Assembly: GCF_022760755.1 (NCBI RefSeq)
Contig: NZ_JAIVFP010000001.1
Location: 2,088,001-2,152,000, forward strand
Origin: Candidatus Rhodoblastus alkanivorans
GTDB taxonomy: Bacteria > Pseudomonadota > Alphaproteobacteria > Rhizobiales > Beijerinckiaceae
Direction: 5' to 3'
DNA: 64,000 bases
Part shown: in pieces, positions 16,568 through 24,824 of the stretch
Layout: each line of letters begins with the position of its first letter
How positions within the stretch are numbered: position 1 is the stretch's first letter
Translations under genes and position numbers: made by a program
Notes under the pieces: model-generated
The model's database searches: none
The model's input: only the letters and a program-made list of their open reading frames with translations
What the model was told of the DNA's origin: nothing

Positions 16568-17821
16568 ATGCGAAACCTGGCTAAATTGTCGGTTCCCATC
16601 CTGAGCCTTTCCTTTGTGGCAGGCCTCGTTTTTTGGGCTTATCCCGAAGGCGGAGCGCTGGCTCGACAGATCGGCATCGTCCTGGGATGGACGGGTTGCG
16701 GCATGCTTCTCGTCAGCCTCTTTCTGGTTCTGCGCGAGGCGCGCCTGGCCGCCGTGCTGGGCGGCCTGGAAACTATGTATCGGTGGCATCACCGCCTTGG
16801 CATGGCGGCCTATGTCGCGCTGCTGGCCCATCCGCTGCTCCTCGCCGGCGCCTCTCTGCCAAAGGCGCCGCGAGAAGCATGGGAGCTTCTCTCGCCCTTC
16901 AGCGAAAGCTGGCCGGTTTGGACCGGATGGCTTTCGCTGCTGGTGCTGATGGCCGGCCTCGGCGCGACCGTTTCCGGTCGTCTCGCCTACCGCATTCGCC
17001 GTCCGATCCATGCGGCGCTCGGACTTGCCGTCCCAGTCGGTTTGATCCACCTGATTTTATTGGGCATTGACGAGCCGGTCCTGCCGATCCTGCTCGTGAG
17101 CCTCGTTTTGCTCGCTTGCCGCCTCGTTCGTGAAGATTGGGGCCTCGGCGCGCTTCCCTATGTCGTCCGCTCGGTCGCCCGCGTCTCAGCCAATGTGGTC
17201 GAAGTCAGTCTTGCGCCTCTCGGCGAGTCGATCGCGGCGCAGCCAGGGCAATTCGCCCTCGTCGCCTTTCAATCCGGCCGGCGTTTCAAGGGCTGCAACG
17301 AATTCCACCCCTTTACCGTGAGCTCAACCGACGGCGTTTCGGGCTTCCGCATAGCGGTGAAAGCGCTTGGCGACTGCACGCGCAATATACAATCCATCGA
17401 GCCCGGCGTTCCGGCGCGCGTCCAGGGAGCATTCGGCGATTTTCTCGACGATCCCGCTTCGACCCCTCAGTTCTGGATCGCCGGCGGCATGGGAATCACG
17501 CCTTTCCTGGCTTTGCTCCGCGCCGGCCGGTTGGACAGGCCGACCATTCTGATCTACCTTTTTCCTTCGGAAGGCGACGCGCTTTTTGTCAATGATCTGC
17601 GCGCCATTGCCGCGAGCCTGCCAAAACTGACGTTGCGGCTCGTCGCGACCGGCGACAATCCTGTCGAACCCGGGAGCGTTTTTCCCGCCGGCGACGATGT
17701 CGCGAGGGGAGAATTCTGGCTTTGCGGTCCGCCGCCAATGATAGAAGCCTTCACGCGTTTCCTTCGCCGGCGCGGAATAGCCAATCGCCGGATGCATTTC
17801 GAAAACTTCGGACCACTTTGA
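16568..17821 (+). CDS. Ferric-reductase-like membrane flavocytochrome
   Basis: A 417-residue membrane oxidoreductase. The N-terminal half is a ferric-reductase transmembrane domain with two heme-ligand pairs 13 residues apart, His75/His88 (WHHRLGM, LLAHPLL) and His148/His161 (PIHAALG, GLIHLIL). The C-terminal half is a ferredoxin-reductase module: FAD motif HPFTVSS, NAD(P) motif AGGMGITPFLALL and terminal CGPPPMIEAF. It should move electrons from cytoplasmic NAD(P)H across the membrane through two hemes. The start at 16568 was preferred to 16511, which overlaps the upstream gene. Its stop overlaps the ATG of the cytochrome b5 gene. Confidence 0.88.
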   Translation: MRNLAKLSVPILSLSFVAGLVFWAYPEGGALARQIGIVLGWTGCGMLLVSLFLVLREARLAAVLGGLETMYRWHHRLGMAAYVALLAHPLLLAGASLPKAPREAWELLSPFSESWPVWTGWLSLLVLMAGLGATVSGRLAYRIRRPIHAALGLAVPVGLIHLILLGIDEPVLPILLVSLVLLACRLVREDWGLGALPYVVRSVARVSANVVEVSLAPLGESIAAQPGQFALVAFQSGRRFKGCNEFHPFTVSSTDGVSGFRIAVKALGDCTRNIQSIEPGVPARVQGAFGDFLDDPASTPQFWIAGGMGITPFLALLRAGRLDRPTILIYLFPSEGDALFVNDLRAIAASLPKLTLRLVATGDNPVEPGSVFPAGDDVARGEFWLCGPPPMIEAFTRFLRRRGIANRRMHFENFGPL

Positions 17822-18189
17822 TGCGCAAGATTTATATGGTTTCGACGGCCACATTCTGGATTCTCGTCGGTGGGTTATGGCTGGCTGGAATTTTCGCGCC
17901 AAAGACGCTGGCGGAAACCGATGCGTCCGCCAGGAAGAGCTTTTCTCTCACAGAAGTCGCCACTCATGCGTCCCCAGGCAATTGCTGGATGGCCATTCAC
18001 GGAAAAGTCTATGACGTGACGCCCTATCTGCCCGACCATCCGTCGCGGCCTGAAGTGATCGAAGGCTGGTGCGGCAAGGAAGCGTCGAAGGCTTACGACA
18101 CCAAGACCAAGGGCCGCCGTCATTCCGAGGCGGCCGATCGGCTGCTGGAACGTTATTTCATCGGCGATCTGAAGCCGACAGCGCCATAG
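17821..18189 (+). CDS. Membrane-anchored cytochrome b5 domain protein
   Basis: A 122-residue protein with an N-terminal hydrophobic anchor or signal (ATFWILVGGLWLAGIF) and a cytochrome b5 fold. The axial heme ligands are His73 in PDHPSRPEVI and His101 in RRHSEAA. The first motif reads HPSRP instead of the usual HPGG. The domain motif NCWMAIHGKVYDVTPYLPDHP is clear. Its ATG overlaps the stop of the flavocytochrome gene, so the two are translationally coupled; it most likely accepts electrons from it on the periplasmic side. Confidence 0.88.
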   Translation: MRKIYMVSTATFWILVGGLWLAGIFAPKTLAETDASARKSFSLTEVATHASPGNCWMAIHGKVYDVTPYLPDHPSRPEVIEGWCGKEASKAYDTKTKGRRHSEAADRLLERYFIGDLKPTAP

Positions 18190-18331
18190 CGCGCCTCGCC
18201 CATTCGCGCATCGCGCCGAAGGGAGCGTGGCCAGAGCCACAAATCAGCCCAAAATACGCGCCACGAATATCAGGCGTTACAATCGCAAAGTGCGGCGACG
18301 ATTCGGTAGCCGCGGCAGGCAAGGGTGCAAA

Positions 18332-18712
18332 ATGGACAAAAAAGCTGCCGGATTAGCCGGCGTTCTGGCGGTCACTTCCTTGGCGGCGGCTCATGCTGCG
18401 GTTCCCGCGCAAACGATTTCGCGCGCCAATGCCTATGCCGAGCTGCTGAAACCCATTCCCAATGCCGTGGAGCAGCTCAAAGCGGCCGATGCAGTCGCGC
18501 GTGACCAGGGCGAGCGGCGGAAAGCGGAAGCGAACGTTCAACTGGCCCAATATTATTATGACGGCGGTGACGGCTATTACTACTACCCCCGTCATCATCA
18601 TCACCACCATCATCACGATTATTATCCGCAGACGCCGTGGTATCCCCACCACCACCATCATCATCACCACCATCACCACCATTGGCAGGGAGGTGGATGG
18701 GAGGGCCAATAG
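18332..18712 (+). CDS. Secreted histidine-rich protein
   Basis: A 126-residue protein with a signal peptide (MDKKAAGLAGVLAVTSLAAA). After a helical segment it ends in two polyhistidine runs of 8 and 12 His separated by DYYPQTPWYP, then WQGGGWEGQ. A run of Tyr (DGGDGYYYYP) precedes them. Such runs bind Ni, Zn, Cu or Co, so a periplasmic metal buffer or chaperone is likely. No partner metal enzyme is adjacent. The start at 18332 was chosen for the signal peptide; an open stretch back to 18227 lacks character. Confidence 0.75.
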   Translation: MDKKAAGLAGVLAVTSLAAAHAAVPAQTISRANAYAELLKPIPNAVEQLKAADAVARDQGERRKAEANVQLAQYYYDGGDGYYYYPRHHHHHHHHDYYPQTPWYPHHHHHHHHHHHHWQGGGWEGQ

Positions 18713-18739
18713 GAATCCGGCGCGTCTATCCGCCAGACT

Positions 18740-19483
18740 TCATCCCAGATCCTCGTCATCCGGGCGCTTCGACCTATCGCCGCGCATTGCGCCGTGCAGG
18801 CGGCGATAGGTGGCGTCAAAGACAGTGTTTGTCGATGAGAGCCACTGGCTGTCGGCGCCGAGCGTGGATCTGCTCTCGTAAATGCGTCGCGACTGCAATT
18901 CCCGTTCGGCCGCTTCGTCTTCCGTCATAGGCTCAAGGACGAAATCCGGGTCTTCGGGAACGAAACTGAATTGCGCCATTGGCTCGCCCGGTCGGAAAAT
19001 ATGGGTTCGTCCCTCCGGAGGCGCCTTGAAGACAATAAAATAAATCATCGGCCACCAGTTACGAATCAACGCTGGCACGGCCAGAGGAGTCGTATCCGTC
19101 GGATCGGTGAAATAGCGAGGATGGGGATCGATTCTCGTGGCGAATCCGAGTTCCGGCTTTAAATCCAGCAGGAGCTGAAAGGTGTAAAAGCCGTCTCCGA
19201 ACGAGCGAAACGGCGGCCATGCGCGCTCATCGTCAGGCGGAGGACCGAAATCGCCCTCGAAAGCGAAACGTCCGCTCCGCGTCGAAACGCGAATTTCGTG
19301 GTCGTAAGGATAAAGAATTTCAACGCTGTATTTCGCCATTTCGGAAAACGGCGTGCAGTGCCAGGGCTGTTCCTGCGAACCGTCCGCCCGCGGCTGAGGG
19401 TCGCCCGCCCAGCCAGGCACAGGCATCCTGATGCGCCGGGGTTCAAGACGCGGCTCAATCAAACGGAATTTGACGCGGTGCAT
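18740..19483 (-). CDS. Conserved hypothetical protein
   Basis: A 247-residue soluble protein without signal or membrane segment, rich in Pro, Trp and Phe (GDGFYTFQLLLDLKPELGF, IDPHPRYFTDPTDTTP, RNWWPMIYFIVFKAP, FRPGEPMAQFSFVPED). The layout is reminiscent of DUF6065 proteins, but I cannot confirm this. It is convergent with the His-rich gene and stands alone. Its function is unknown. Confidence 0.65.
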   Translation of the reverse strand: MHRVKFRLIEPRLEPRRIRMPVPGWAGDPQPRADGSQEQPWHCTPFSEMAKYSVEILYPYDHEIRVSTRSGRFAFEGDFGPPPDDERAWPPFRSFGDGFYTFQLLLDLKPELGFATRIDPHPRYFTDPTDTTPLAVPALIRNWWPMIYFIVFKAPPEGRTHIFRPGEPMAQFSFVPEDPDFVLEPMTEDEAAERELQSRRIYESRSTLGADSQWLSSTNTVFDATYRRLHGAMRGDRSKRPDDEDLG

Positions 19484-19797
19484 TTCTCTTCCCTGGCGCG
19501 CAAGAACTTCAAAGGATGTGACCGAAAAGCCAACACATCAATTGCGATATCGTTAGGGACAATCGCTTGACCGTAGCGTTATCGCATCGGTTTATGGCTG
19601 GAAACAGGCGATGCGTTTACGAGAGTCGGACCGCCAGACCGGCGATGCGCCCGCGTTTGCCGTCGCGCCGAATGGGTCACCCTCGACCTGCTCAAGCCGC
19701 AAAATTGGCGTAGCCATGGGGCTGAAAGGCAGGGCGCCTCGTGAGGCGGCCAGCGAATTCTGTCCGTTCAGGGAAGCCGGCTTGACGCCCGCGCGGA

Positions 19798-20211
19798 TCA
19801 CCACCAGTCCCAGGGCCACCAGCTGCCGCGGTCCCACGGGCCCCAACCGCGACGGCCCCACGGACCCCAGTCTCGGTCGCCATAGGGGCCATAATAGGGA
19901 TCGTAATAGCCATAAGCGGGATAGCCGTAGCCGCCGTAATAGGGATAGCCGTAGCCGTAATAGGGATAGTTGTAGCCGCCGTAATAGGGATAGCGGTAAC
20001 CCGCATAGGGATAGGCGTAGCCGGCATAGGGATAGGCATGGCCGGCGTAGGGATTGGCGCGATGCTCGGCGGGCGCCTGTTGCGCAGTCGCCGGCGGCGG
20101 AGAAGCGCCGGACTGAGCCGCCGGCTGTTCGGCGACCGCGGCCGTCGCCAGAATGCTTATCCCCGCCGCCAAGGCAATGGAACTCAATCGTGGGAAATTC
20201 AGTTCGCCCAT
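19798..20211 (-). CDS. Secreted Tyr/Gly/Pro-rich repeat protein
   Basis: A 137-residue protein with a signal peptide (LSSIALAAGISILATAAVAE). The mature protein has an Ala/Pro/Gln linker, then about ten short repeats of the form PYAGYAY, YPYYGGYNY, GYGYPYYGG, and ends in a Trp/Gly/Asp tail (DWGPWGRRGWGPWDRG). The composition is like that of sulfur-globule coat proteins and other extracellular structural proteins. The start at 20211 has no perfect ribosome-binding site but gives the signal peptide. It is one of several low-complexity secreted proteins in this 6-kb region. Confidence 0.7.
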   Translation of the reverse strand: MGELNFPRLSSIALAAGISILATAAVAEQPAAQSGASPPPATAQQAPAEHRANPYAGHAYPYAGYAYPYAGYRYPYYGGYNYPYYGYGYPYYGGYGYPAYGYYDPYYGPYGDRDWGPWGRRGWGPWDRGSWWPWDWW

Positions 20212-20399
20212 GACTCTCCCCTGTTGCTTATTCGGCAGAGCGGCGTCCGGATTATGGATGGTTTCTGGCGACCGCCCTTGCCCAACTGAGACATCATGCC
20301 TTCCTCCCGCGCGCGCGGGAAAAGACAAAACGTCGCATGAAAATATTATCATCCGTGTCGTTTTGAGGAAACCCGCGGCACGGATCTGCAAACGCCTCG

Positions 20400-21389
20400 C
20401 TAAGACGCGAACTTCTCCCGCCAGCCCGGCAGAGCGCCGGCGAAGGGCAGGGACGTAGCCTCGTAAACGGCCCGCGCCACGGCGCGGGCGAGGCAATCGG
20501 CGGCTACGGCGCCGATGGTCGTCAACGCGAGAGCGTCCACGTTGCCTTTCGCCCGCCCGGTGGCGGCGGAAAAGACCGTGTCGCCGTCCATGGCCGCGTG
20601 GACGGGCCGCAAGGCCCGCGCCAGACCGTCCTGCGCCATCACCGCCATGCGCTTGGCCTGCGCCTTGGTCAGCGTGGCGTCGGTGGCGACAATGGCGATA
20701 TTGGTGTTTTGCGGCGCCGCGCCCTTCATTTTCAGCGTCAATGCGCCTGCAGGCAGTTGGGCGGGCCAGCCGAGGCCGCCGAATTCGTCGCCTTGCTCAT
20801 AGGGCGCGGCCCAGAAATGCGGCGTCTCGCCGATGGTCGCCTGACCGACGGCGTTGGCCGCGACCAATGCGCCGACGACGAATCCCTCCGGCGTCCGGGC
20901 GCTGGCCGAGCCAAGTCCGCCCTTGAGATCGACGAGCGTCGCGCCAAGCCCCGCGCCATGGCTGCCGAGCGCGAAATCCGCTGCCGCCGCCCGCGCCGCT
21001 GCTTTCCCGAGTCGCCAATAGGCCGGTTCGCCCCAGAAGCTTTTGTCTCCGCCGTTGGCGAGATCGAACAATATCGCGCCGGGGACGATCGGCACGAACT
21101 GGCCGGCGACCTCGAAGCCGCGCCCGATCTCGCGCAAAGCCGACTGGACGCCGCCGACGGCGTCGAGCCCGAAGGCCGAGCCGCCAGAGAGGACAAGTGC
21201 GTCAATTTGTTGCACCGTCATGTCGGCTTCGAGCAAAGCCGCATCGCGCAGGCCCGGCGCGCCGCCGGAAATGGCGAGCGAAGCGGTCGCAGGCGCGTCG
21301 AAAACGAGGGCGGTGACGCCGGAGGCGAGTTTCCCGTCATGGGCCGAGCCGACCTTGACGCCGGCGACATCGGTGATCAGGTTGCGCAT
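20400..21389 (-). CDS. P1-family (S58, DmpA/NylC-like) peptidase
   Basis: A 329-residue Ntn-type hydrolase of the P1/DmpA family, which self-cleaves into two chains and releases an N-terminal nucleophile. The family start LITDVAGVKVGSAHDGK, ALVLSGGSAFGLDAVGGV, and NTNIAIVATDATLTKAQAKR are clear. The predicted cleavage is Asn228-Thr229, so the nucleophile would be Thr, as in NylC-type hydrolases, rather than the Ser of DmpA. Family substrates are N-terminal L- or D-amino acid amides, beta-peptides or nylon oligomers; the one here is unknown. It is monocistronic. Confidence 0.87.
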   Translation of the reverse strand: MRNLITDVAGVKVGSAHDGKLASGVTALVFDAPATASLAISGGAPGLRDAALLEADMTVQQIDALVLSGGSAFGLDAVGGVQSALREIGRGFEVAGQFVPIVPGAILFDLANGGDKSFWGEPAYWRLGKAAARAAAADFALGSHGAGLGATLVDLKGGLGSASARTPEGFVVGALVAANAVGQATIGETPHFWAAPYEQGDEFGGLGWPAQLPAGALTLKMKGAAPQNTNIAIVATDATLTKAQAKRMAVMAQDGLARALRPVHAAMDGDTVFSAATGRAKGNVDALALTTIGAVAADCLARAVARAVYEATSLPFAGALPGWREKFAS

Positions 21390-21502
21390 GCCTTGCCTCT
21401 TCGTGCTTGAAACATCGTTCGAATTCTAGCGTATAAGCAGCGGAGATCGAGGTCTTGCGACAATGCGCGACCTGATCGCGCGGGGGCGGAAACGGGGAAG
21501 AC

Positions 21503-22234
21503 ATGACGAGCAATGTGACGATTTCCGCGGCGGGCGTGGCTGGCCTGCTGTCGTTCCTGAGCCCCTGCGTGCTCCCTCTGGTGCCGCCCTATCTCACCTT
21601 CATCGCCGGCACGGGGCTGGAGGAACTGGTCGAAGGCGGCGAAAGGCGGGCGCGGCGCGACACTTTGATCGCGGCCGTGCTGTTCGTGCTCGGTTTTTCC
21701 ACGGTTTTCGTCGTTCTCGGCGCGACGGCCTCGGCGGTGGGCCAGACCGTGCGCGCCCATCTGCCATTGTTTTCGACGCTCGCCGGTCTCGTCATCATCG
21801 CCATGGGCCTGCACTTCCTGGGCGTGTTCAAGCTGAGCCTGCTTTATCGCGAGAAGCGCGTGAGCGTCGAAAAGCCGGTGGGGCTCTGGGGCGCCTATGT
21901 GATGGGCCTCGCTTTCGCCTTCGGCTGGACGCCGTGCATCGGGCCGATTCTCGCCGCCATTCTCGCGGTGGCTTCGTCGGAACAGACGGTCACGCAGGGC
22001 GCCGTCCTGCTCGCGGCCTATTCCCTCGGCCTCGGCATTCCCTTCCTGCTCGCGGCGCTGGCGATGGAGCCCTTCGTCCATTTCCTGCGGCGGTTCAAGG
22101 CCCATTTCGGGAAAGTGGAGCGGCTGGTCGGCGTGCTGCTGGTGGCTACCGGCGTGCTGTTCCTCACCGGCGGCATCCAGAACGTGAGCTTCTGGCTGCT
22201 TCAGACCTTTCCGGGGTTGGCGAATCTGGGGTGA
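21503..22234 (+). CDS. ccdA: Cytochrome c biogenesis protein CcdA
   Basis: Inner-membrane thiol-electron carrier, 243 residues with six predicted helices. It passes reducing power from cytoplasmic thioredoxin to periplasmic thiol proteins. The two redox cysteines are in LSFLSPCVLPLVPPYL (TM1) and FGWTPCIGPILAAIL (TM4). The ATG at 21503 follows GGGGAAG. It is alone on the plus strand between minus-strand genes and no thioredoxin partner is adjacent. It might support cysteine-containing periplasmic proteins, including those encoded nearby (inference). Confidence 0.92.
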   Translation: MTSNVTISAAGVAGLLSFLSPCVLPLVPPYLTFIAGTGLEELVEGGERRARRDTLIAAVLFVLGFSTVFVVLGATASAVGQTVRAHLPLFSTLAGLVIIAMGLHFLGVFKLSLLYREKRVSVEKPVGLWGAYVMGLAFAFGWTPCIGPILAAILAVASSEQTVTQGAVLLAAYSLGLGIPFLLAALAMEPFVHFLRRFKAHFGKVERLVGVLLVATGVLFLTGGIQNVSFWLLQTFPGLANLG

Positions 22235-22317
22235 AGGAGAGCCTTCTCGCCTTTCCGCGCATTAGGGCGTCCGCAGGGTCTGCCCATTGCGCGAAGAGGG
22301 GGTGGCGGCCCGCTTAC

Positions 22318-23433
22318 TTACTTATCCAGCTGGAAATAAGTGATCTTGCCGTCCGGGCCCTTGCGCCATTGGTAGACGACGTAGTCCGCGCGCTTCACGT
22401 CGCCCTTGGCGTCGAAGGAGAGATCGCCAACCACGGTCTTGAACGGGCCGTCGTCGTGCAGAACCTTGGCGACCGCGGTCGGGTCGGTCGACTTGGCCTT
22501 TTCGATGGCCTGGGCGATGACCTGGACGGCGGCGTAGCTGTAAAGCGTGTAGGTCTCCGGATTATAGTGCCTGGCCTCGAATTCCTTGACCACGGCGGCG
22601 GCTTCCGGGCGCAGGCGCGGGTCGGGCGGGAAGGTCATCAGCGTGCCGACCACGCCGGGCCCAGCGATGGCCGCGAACTCCTGGGAGGCGATGCCGTCGC
22701 CGCCCATCAGGGTCGCCTCGACGCCCTGGTCGCGCATCTGGCGCACCAGCAGACCGCCCTCGGTATGGACGCCGCCGAAAAACACGATGTCGGCGTCGAC
22801 CGATTTGATCTTGGAGACGATGCTGGAATAGTCCTTCTCGCCGGGATTGAGGCCCTCATACAGCACTTCCTGGACGCCCGCGGCGTGGAGCCTCTTGCGG
22901 GTCTCGTCGGCGAGGCCTTTGCCATAGGTCGATTTGTCGTGGATGATCGCTATTCTTTTGCCCTTGGCGTGGGCGATCAGATAGGCCGCCGCCACCGCGC
23001 CCTGCTGGTCGTCGCGTCCGCAGGTGCGAAACAGCATGGGGATGCCGCGCTCGGTGATCTGCGGATTGGTCGAGCCCGGGGTGATCTCCAGCACGCCCGC
23101 CTCGTTATAGGCGTCCGAGGCCGGCATGGTGACGGACGAGTTGAAATGGCCGATGACGAAGGACACGCCGTCGCCGATGAACTGGTTGGCGACCGAGCGG
23201 CCCTGCTTGGCGTCGGCGGCGTCGTCGCCGACTTCGAGCGTCACCTTCTGGCCGAGAATGCCGCCGGCGGCGTTGATGTCGGCGACCGCCTGTTCGGCGC
23301 CGTTCTTGAGCTGCGCGCCAAACGCCGCGTCGGATCCGGTGATCGGCGCGCCGACGCCCATTTTGATCTCAGCGCGGGCGGCGCCGGAAAAAAACGCGGC
23401 GGCCAGCAGAGCCGCCAACAGTCCTACCCGCAT
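22318..23433 (-). CDS. livJ: Branched-chain amino acid ABC transporter, substrate-binding protein
   Basis: Periplasmic leucine-binding-protein family member, 371 residues. A signal peptide (MRVGLLAALLAAAFFSGAARA) is followed by the LIV-BP pattern: GVGAPITGSDAAFGAQLKNG, AADAKQGRSVANQFIGDGV, HFNSSVTMPASD, TPGSTNPQIT. The start at 23433 has AAGGGAG upstream and gives a clean signal; an upstream start at 23493 does not. It lies about 1.7 kb downstream of the liv permease operon on the same strand, separated by two unrelated secreted-protein genes, and probably feeds that transporter. Confidence 0.9.
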   Translation of the reverse strand: MRVGLLAALLAAAFFSGAARAEIKMGVGAPITGSDAAFGAQLKNGAEQAVADINAAGGILGQKVTLEVGDDAADAKQGRSVANQFIGDGVSFVIGHFNSSVTMPASDAYNEAGVLEITPGSTNPQITERGIPMLFRTCGRDDQQGAVAAAYLIAHAKGKRIAIIHDKSTYGKGLADETRKRLHAAGVQEVLYEGLNPGEKDYSSIVSKIKSVDADIVFFGGVHTEGGLLVRQMRDQGVEATLMGGDGIASQEFAAIAGPGVVGTLMTFPPDPRLRPEAAAVVKEFEARHYNPETYTLYSYAAVQVIAQAIEKAKSTDPTAVAKVLHDDGPFKTVVGDLSFDAKGDVKRADYVVYQWRKGPDGKITYFQLDK

Positions 23434-23572
23434 ATCGAACTCCCTTGCGCCCAGGCGGCAAGGCCCGCGCATGGGCGGCCTCTTCGTCAACAATGCTTAA
23501 AATTGTTCTGGGCCGCGGGCAAGGCGCCGATGAAGCGCCCTTTGGCGCGCGCCATGGCGCACCTGTCCCGCC

Positions 23573-24001
23573 TCATTTGCTTCCCGTATCGATGGTGACG
23601 GGCGACACCTGGCCTTTGGCGGCCATTTCGGACGCCTTCCTCGAAAGCGCCTGGTAAGCCGCCGTGGTGGAGCGCTCATCCGCCGCGGTCACGCCGCCCC
23701 AGCTTCCGCTGCAGGAGCTTCCCGGACGGCACGCGTCGCGAGGGTCGGCAAGGCAGCCGCCCAGATAGCAGGGATTGGTCAGAACGCCGCCGACGATGCC
23801 GACGACGGATGTCGCGGCAAATCCGACGCTACGGGCTGGCGATGGGGAGGCCGGCCAGTAACGGCCGTCATAGAGGGTTTCATAATGGCCGTCATATTGA
23901 TGGCGCCAATGGCTGGCCTTTTTCATCGGCGCGGCTTGGGCGCCGGCGAATCCGCCGCAGATCAGACAAGTCGCGAGCAAAATGTTGGACAGGCGGCGCA
24001 T
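23573..24001 (-). CDS. Secreted protein of unknown function, Cys-rich centre
   Basis: A 142-residue protein with a signal peptide (MRRLSNILLATCLICGGFAGAQA). The mature part contains HWRHQYDGHYETLYDGRYWP, a hydrophobic glycine-rich stretch (AATSVVGIVGGVLTNPCYLGGC) and four further cysteines around DACRPGSSCSG. The glycine-zipper-like stretch with LTNPCYLGGC closely resembles GGLLANPCLYGGC in the neighbouring gene at 24160-24720, so the two are related. Its function is unknown. Confidence 0.65.
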   Translation of the reverse strand: MRRLSNILLATCLICGGFAGAQAAPMKKASHWRHQYDGHYETLYDGRYWPASPSPARSVGFAATSVVGIVGGVLTNPCYLGGCLADPRDACRPGSSCSGSWGGVTAADERSTTAAYQALSRKASEMAAKGQVSPVTIDTGSK

Positions 24002-24159
24002 CAGGCGTCTCCTTCAAGAGTTCCAGCCTTTTTGACTTATATCGCCCCGCGCCCGGGAGGTCACCTGCAATGCCGCTAAAATCACAGGAAGGCGGCGCCC
24101 CTGGCCGGGAGCAGGAAAAGCTCCCTCGCCCGTGGAATCAGGCGCCCAGGTTTGCCGGT

Positions 24160-24720
24160 TTACCGATGGAAACCGCGGCCGTGGAAACCTCCGCCATGGA
24201 AACCTCCGCCATGGAAACCTCCGTGATGGAAGCCTCCGCCGTGGAACCCTCCGCCATGGAACCCTCCGCCATGGAACCCTCCGCCATGGAACCCGCCGCG
24301 ATAGAAACCGCGCCCGCCCCAGCCGCCGCCATAATAGCCGCCGCCCCAGCCGGGACCGCTATAGACGTAAGGGCCATAGTAGCCATAATTATAACAGCCG
24401 CCATAGAGGCAGGGATTGGCCAAAAGGCCGCCGACGACCGCGCCGAAGATCGCCGCGCCGGGATCATAGCCGTAATAGCGCCGGTAATAGCGGCGGTGGT
24501 AAACATAATGGCGTCGGTAAACGCGATGGCGGTAAACGCGATGGCGGTAAACGTGGCGGTGGCGATAAGCGTGGTGAACCGGATGTTTATAGGCGATCTG
24601 CTCGACCGGGAGCGGCGCCGGGCCGCGTAGGGTCGAAGGCGAGATCGGCGCGGCTTCGGCGCCGGCGAAATTCGCGCCGGCCAATGAAGCCGCGAGAAGA
24701 ACGGCGATCATGCGGGCCAT
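24160..24720 (-). CDS. Secreted Gly/Phe/His repeat protein
   Basis: A 186-residue protein with a signal peptide (MARMIAVLLAASLAGANFAG). The order is an Arg/His/Tyr-rich segment (HAYRHRHVYRHRVYRH and on), a glycine-zipper-like stretch (AIFGAVVGGLLANPCLYGGC), a Tyr/Gly segment, then about ten tandem GGFHG units to the end. GGGAGACG precedes the ATG at 24720. The C-terminal repeats come from near-perfect 15-bp DNA repeats at 24165-24300, so copy number could vary between strains. It is likely cell-surface or periplasmic and metal-binding through the many His residues. Confidence 0.75.
   Translation of the reverse strand: MARMIAVLLAASLAGANFAGAEAAPISPSTLRGPAPLPVEQIAYKHPVHHAYRHRHVYRHRVYRHRVYRRHYVYHRRYYRRYYGYDPGAAIFGAVVGGLLANPCLYGGCYNYGYYGPYVYSGPGWGGGYYGGGWGGRGFYRGGFHGGGFHGGGFHGGGFHGGGFHHGGFHGGGFHGGGFHGRGFHR
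24165..24300. repeat. Tandem 15-bp coding repeats
   Basis: About nine near-identical 15-bp units (ACCTCCGCCATGGAA or CCCTCCGCCATGGAA) lie inside the 3' end of the Gly/Phe/His gene and encode GGFHG on the minus strand. Unit length is a multiple of three, so changes in copy number keep the frame. Confidence 0.85.
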
Positions 24721-24824
24721 TGGACGTCTCCCTGAAAACGGATCGGGCCATGACAACCAAATGGCCTCGCGGCGGGAGGGTCGCCAGCGAAGCAGCCAAA
24801 AAATCACGAAAAAGCGGCAATTAC

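Noticed and set aside
21463-23598. 711-codon plus-strand open frame across ccdA and the Liv-binding protein gene
   Set aside because: It is out of frame with ccdA and antisense to the LIV-binding protein, both of which are strongly supported.
24165-24300. Short tandem repeats as a CRISPR array
   Set aside because: Units are 15 bp without spacers and lie inside a coding gene; no cas genes are present anywhere in the window.
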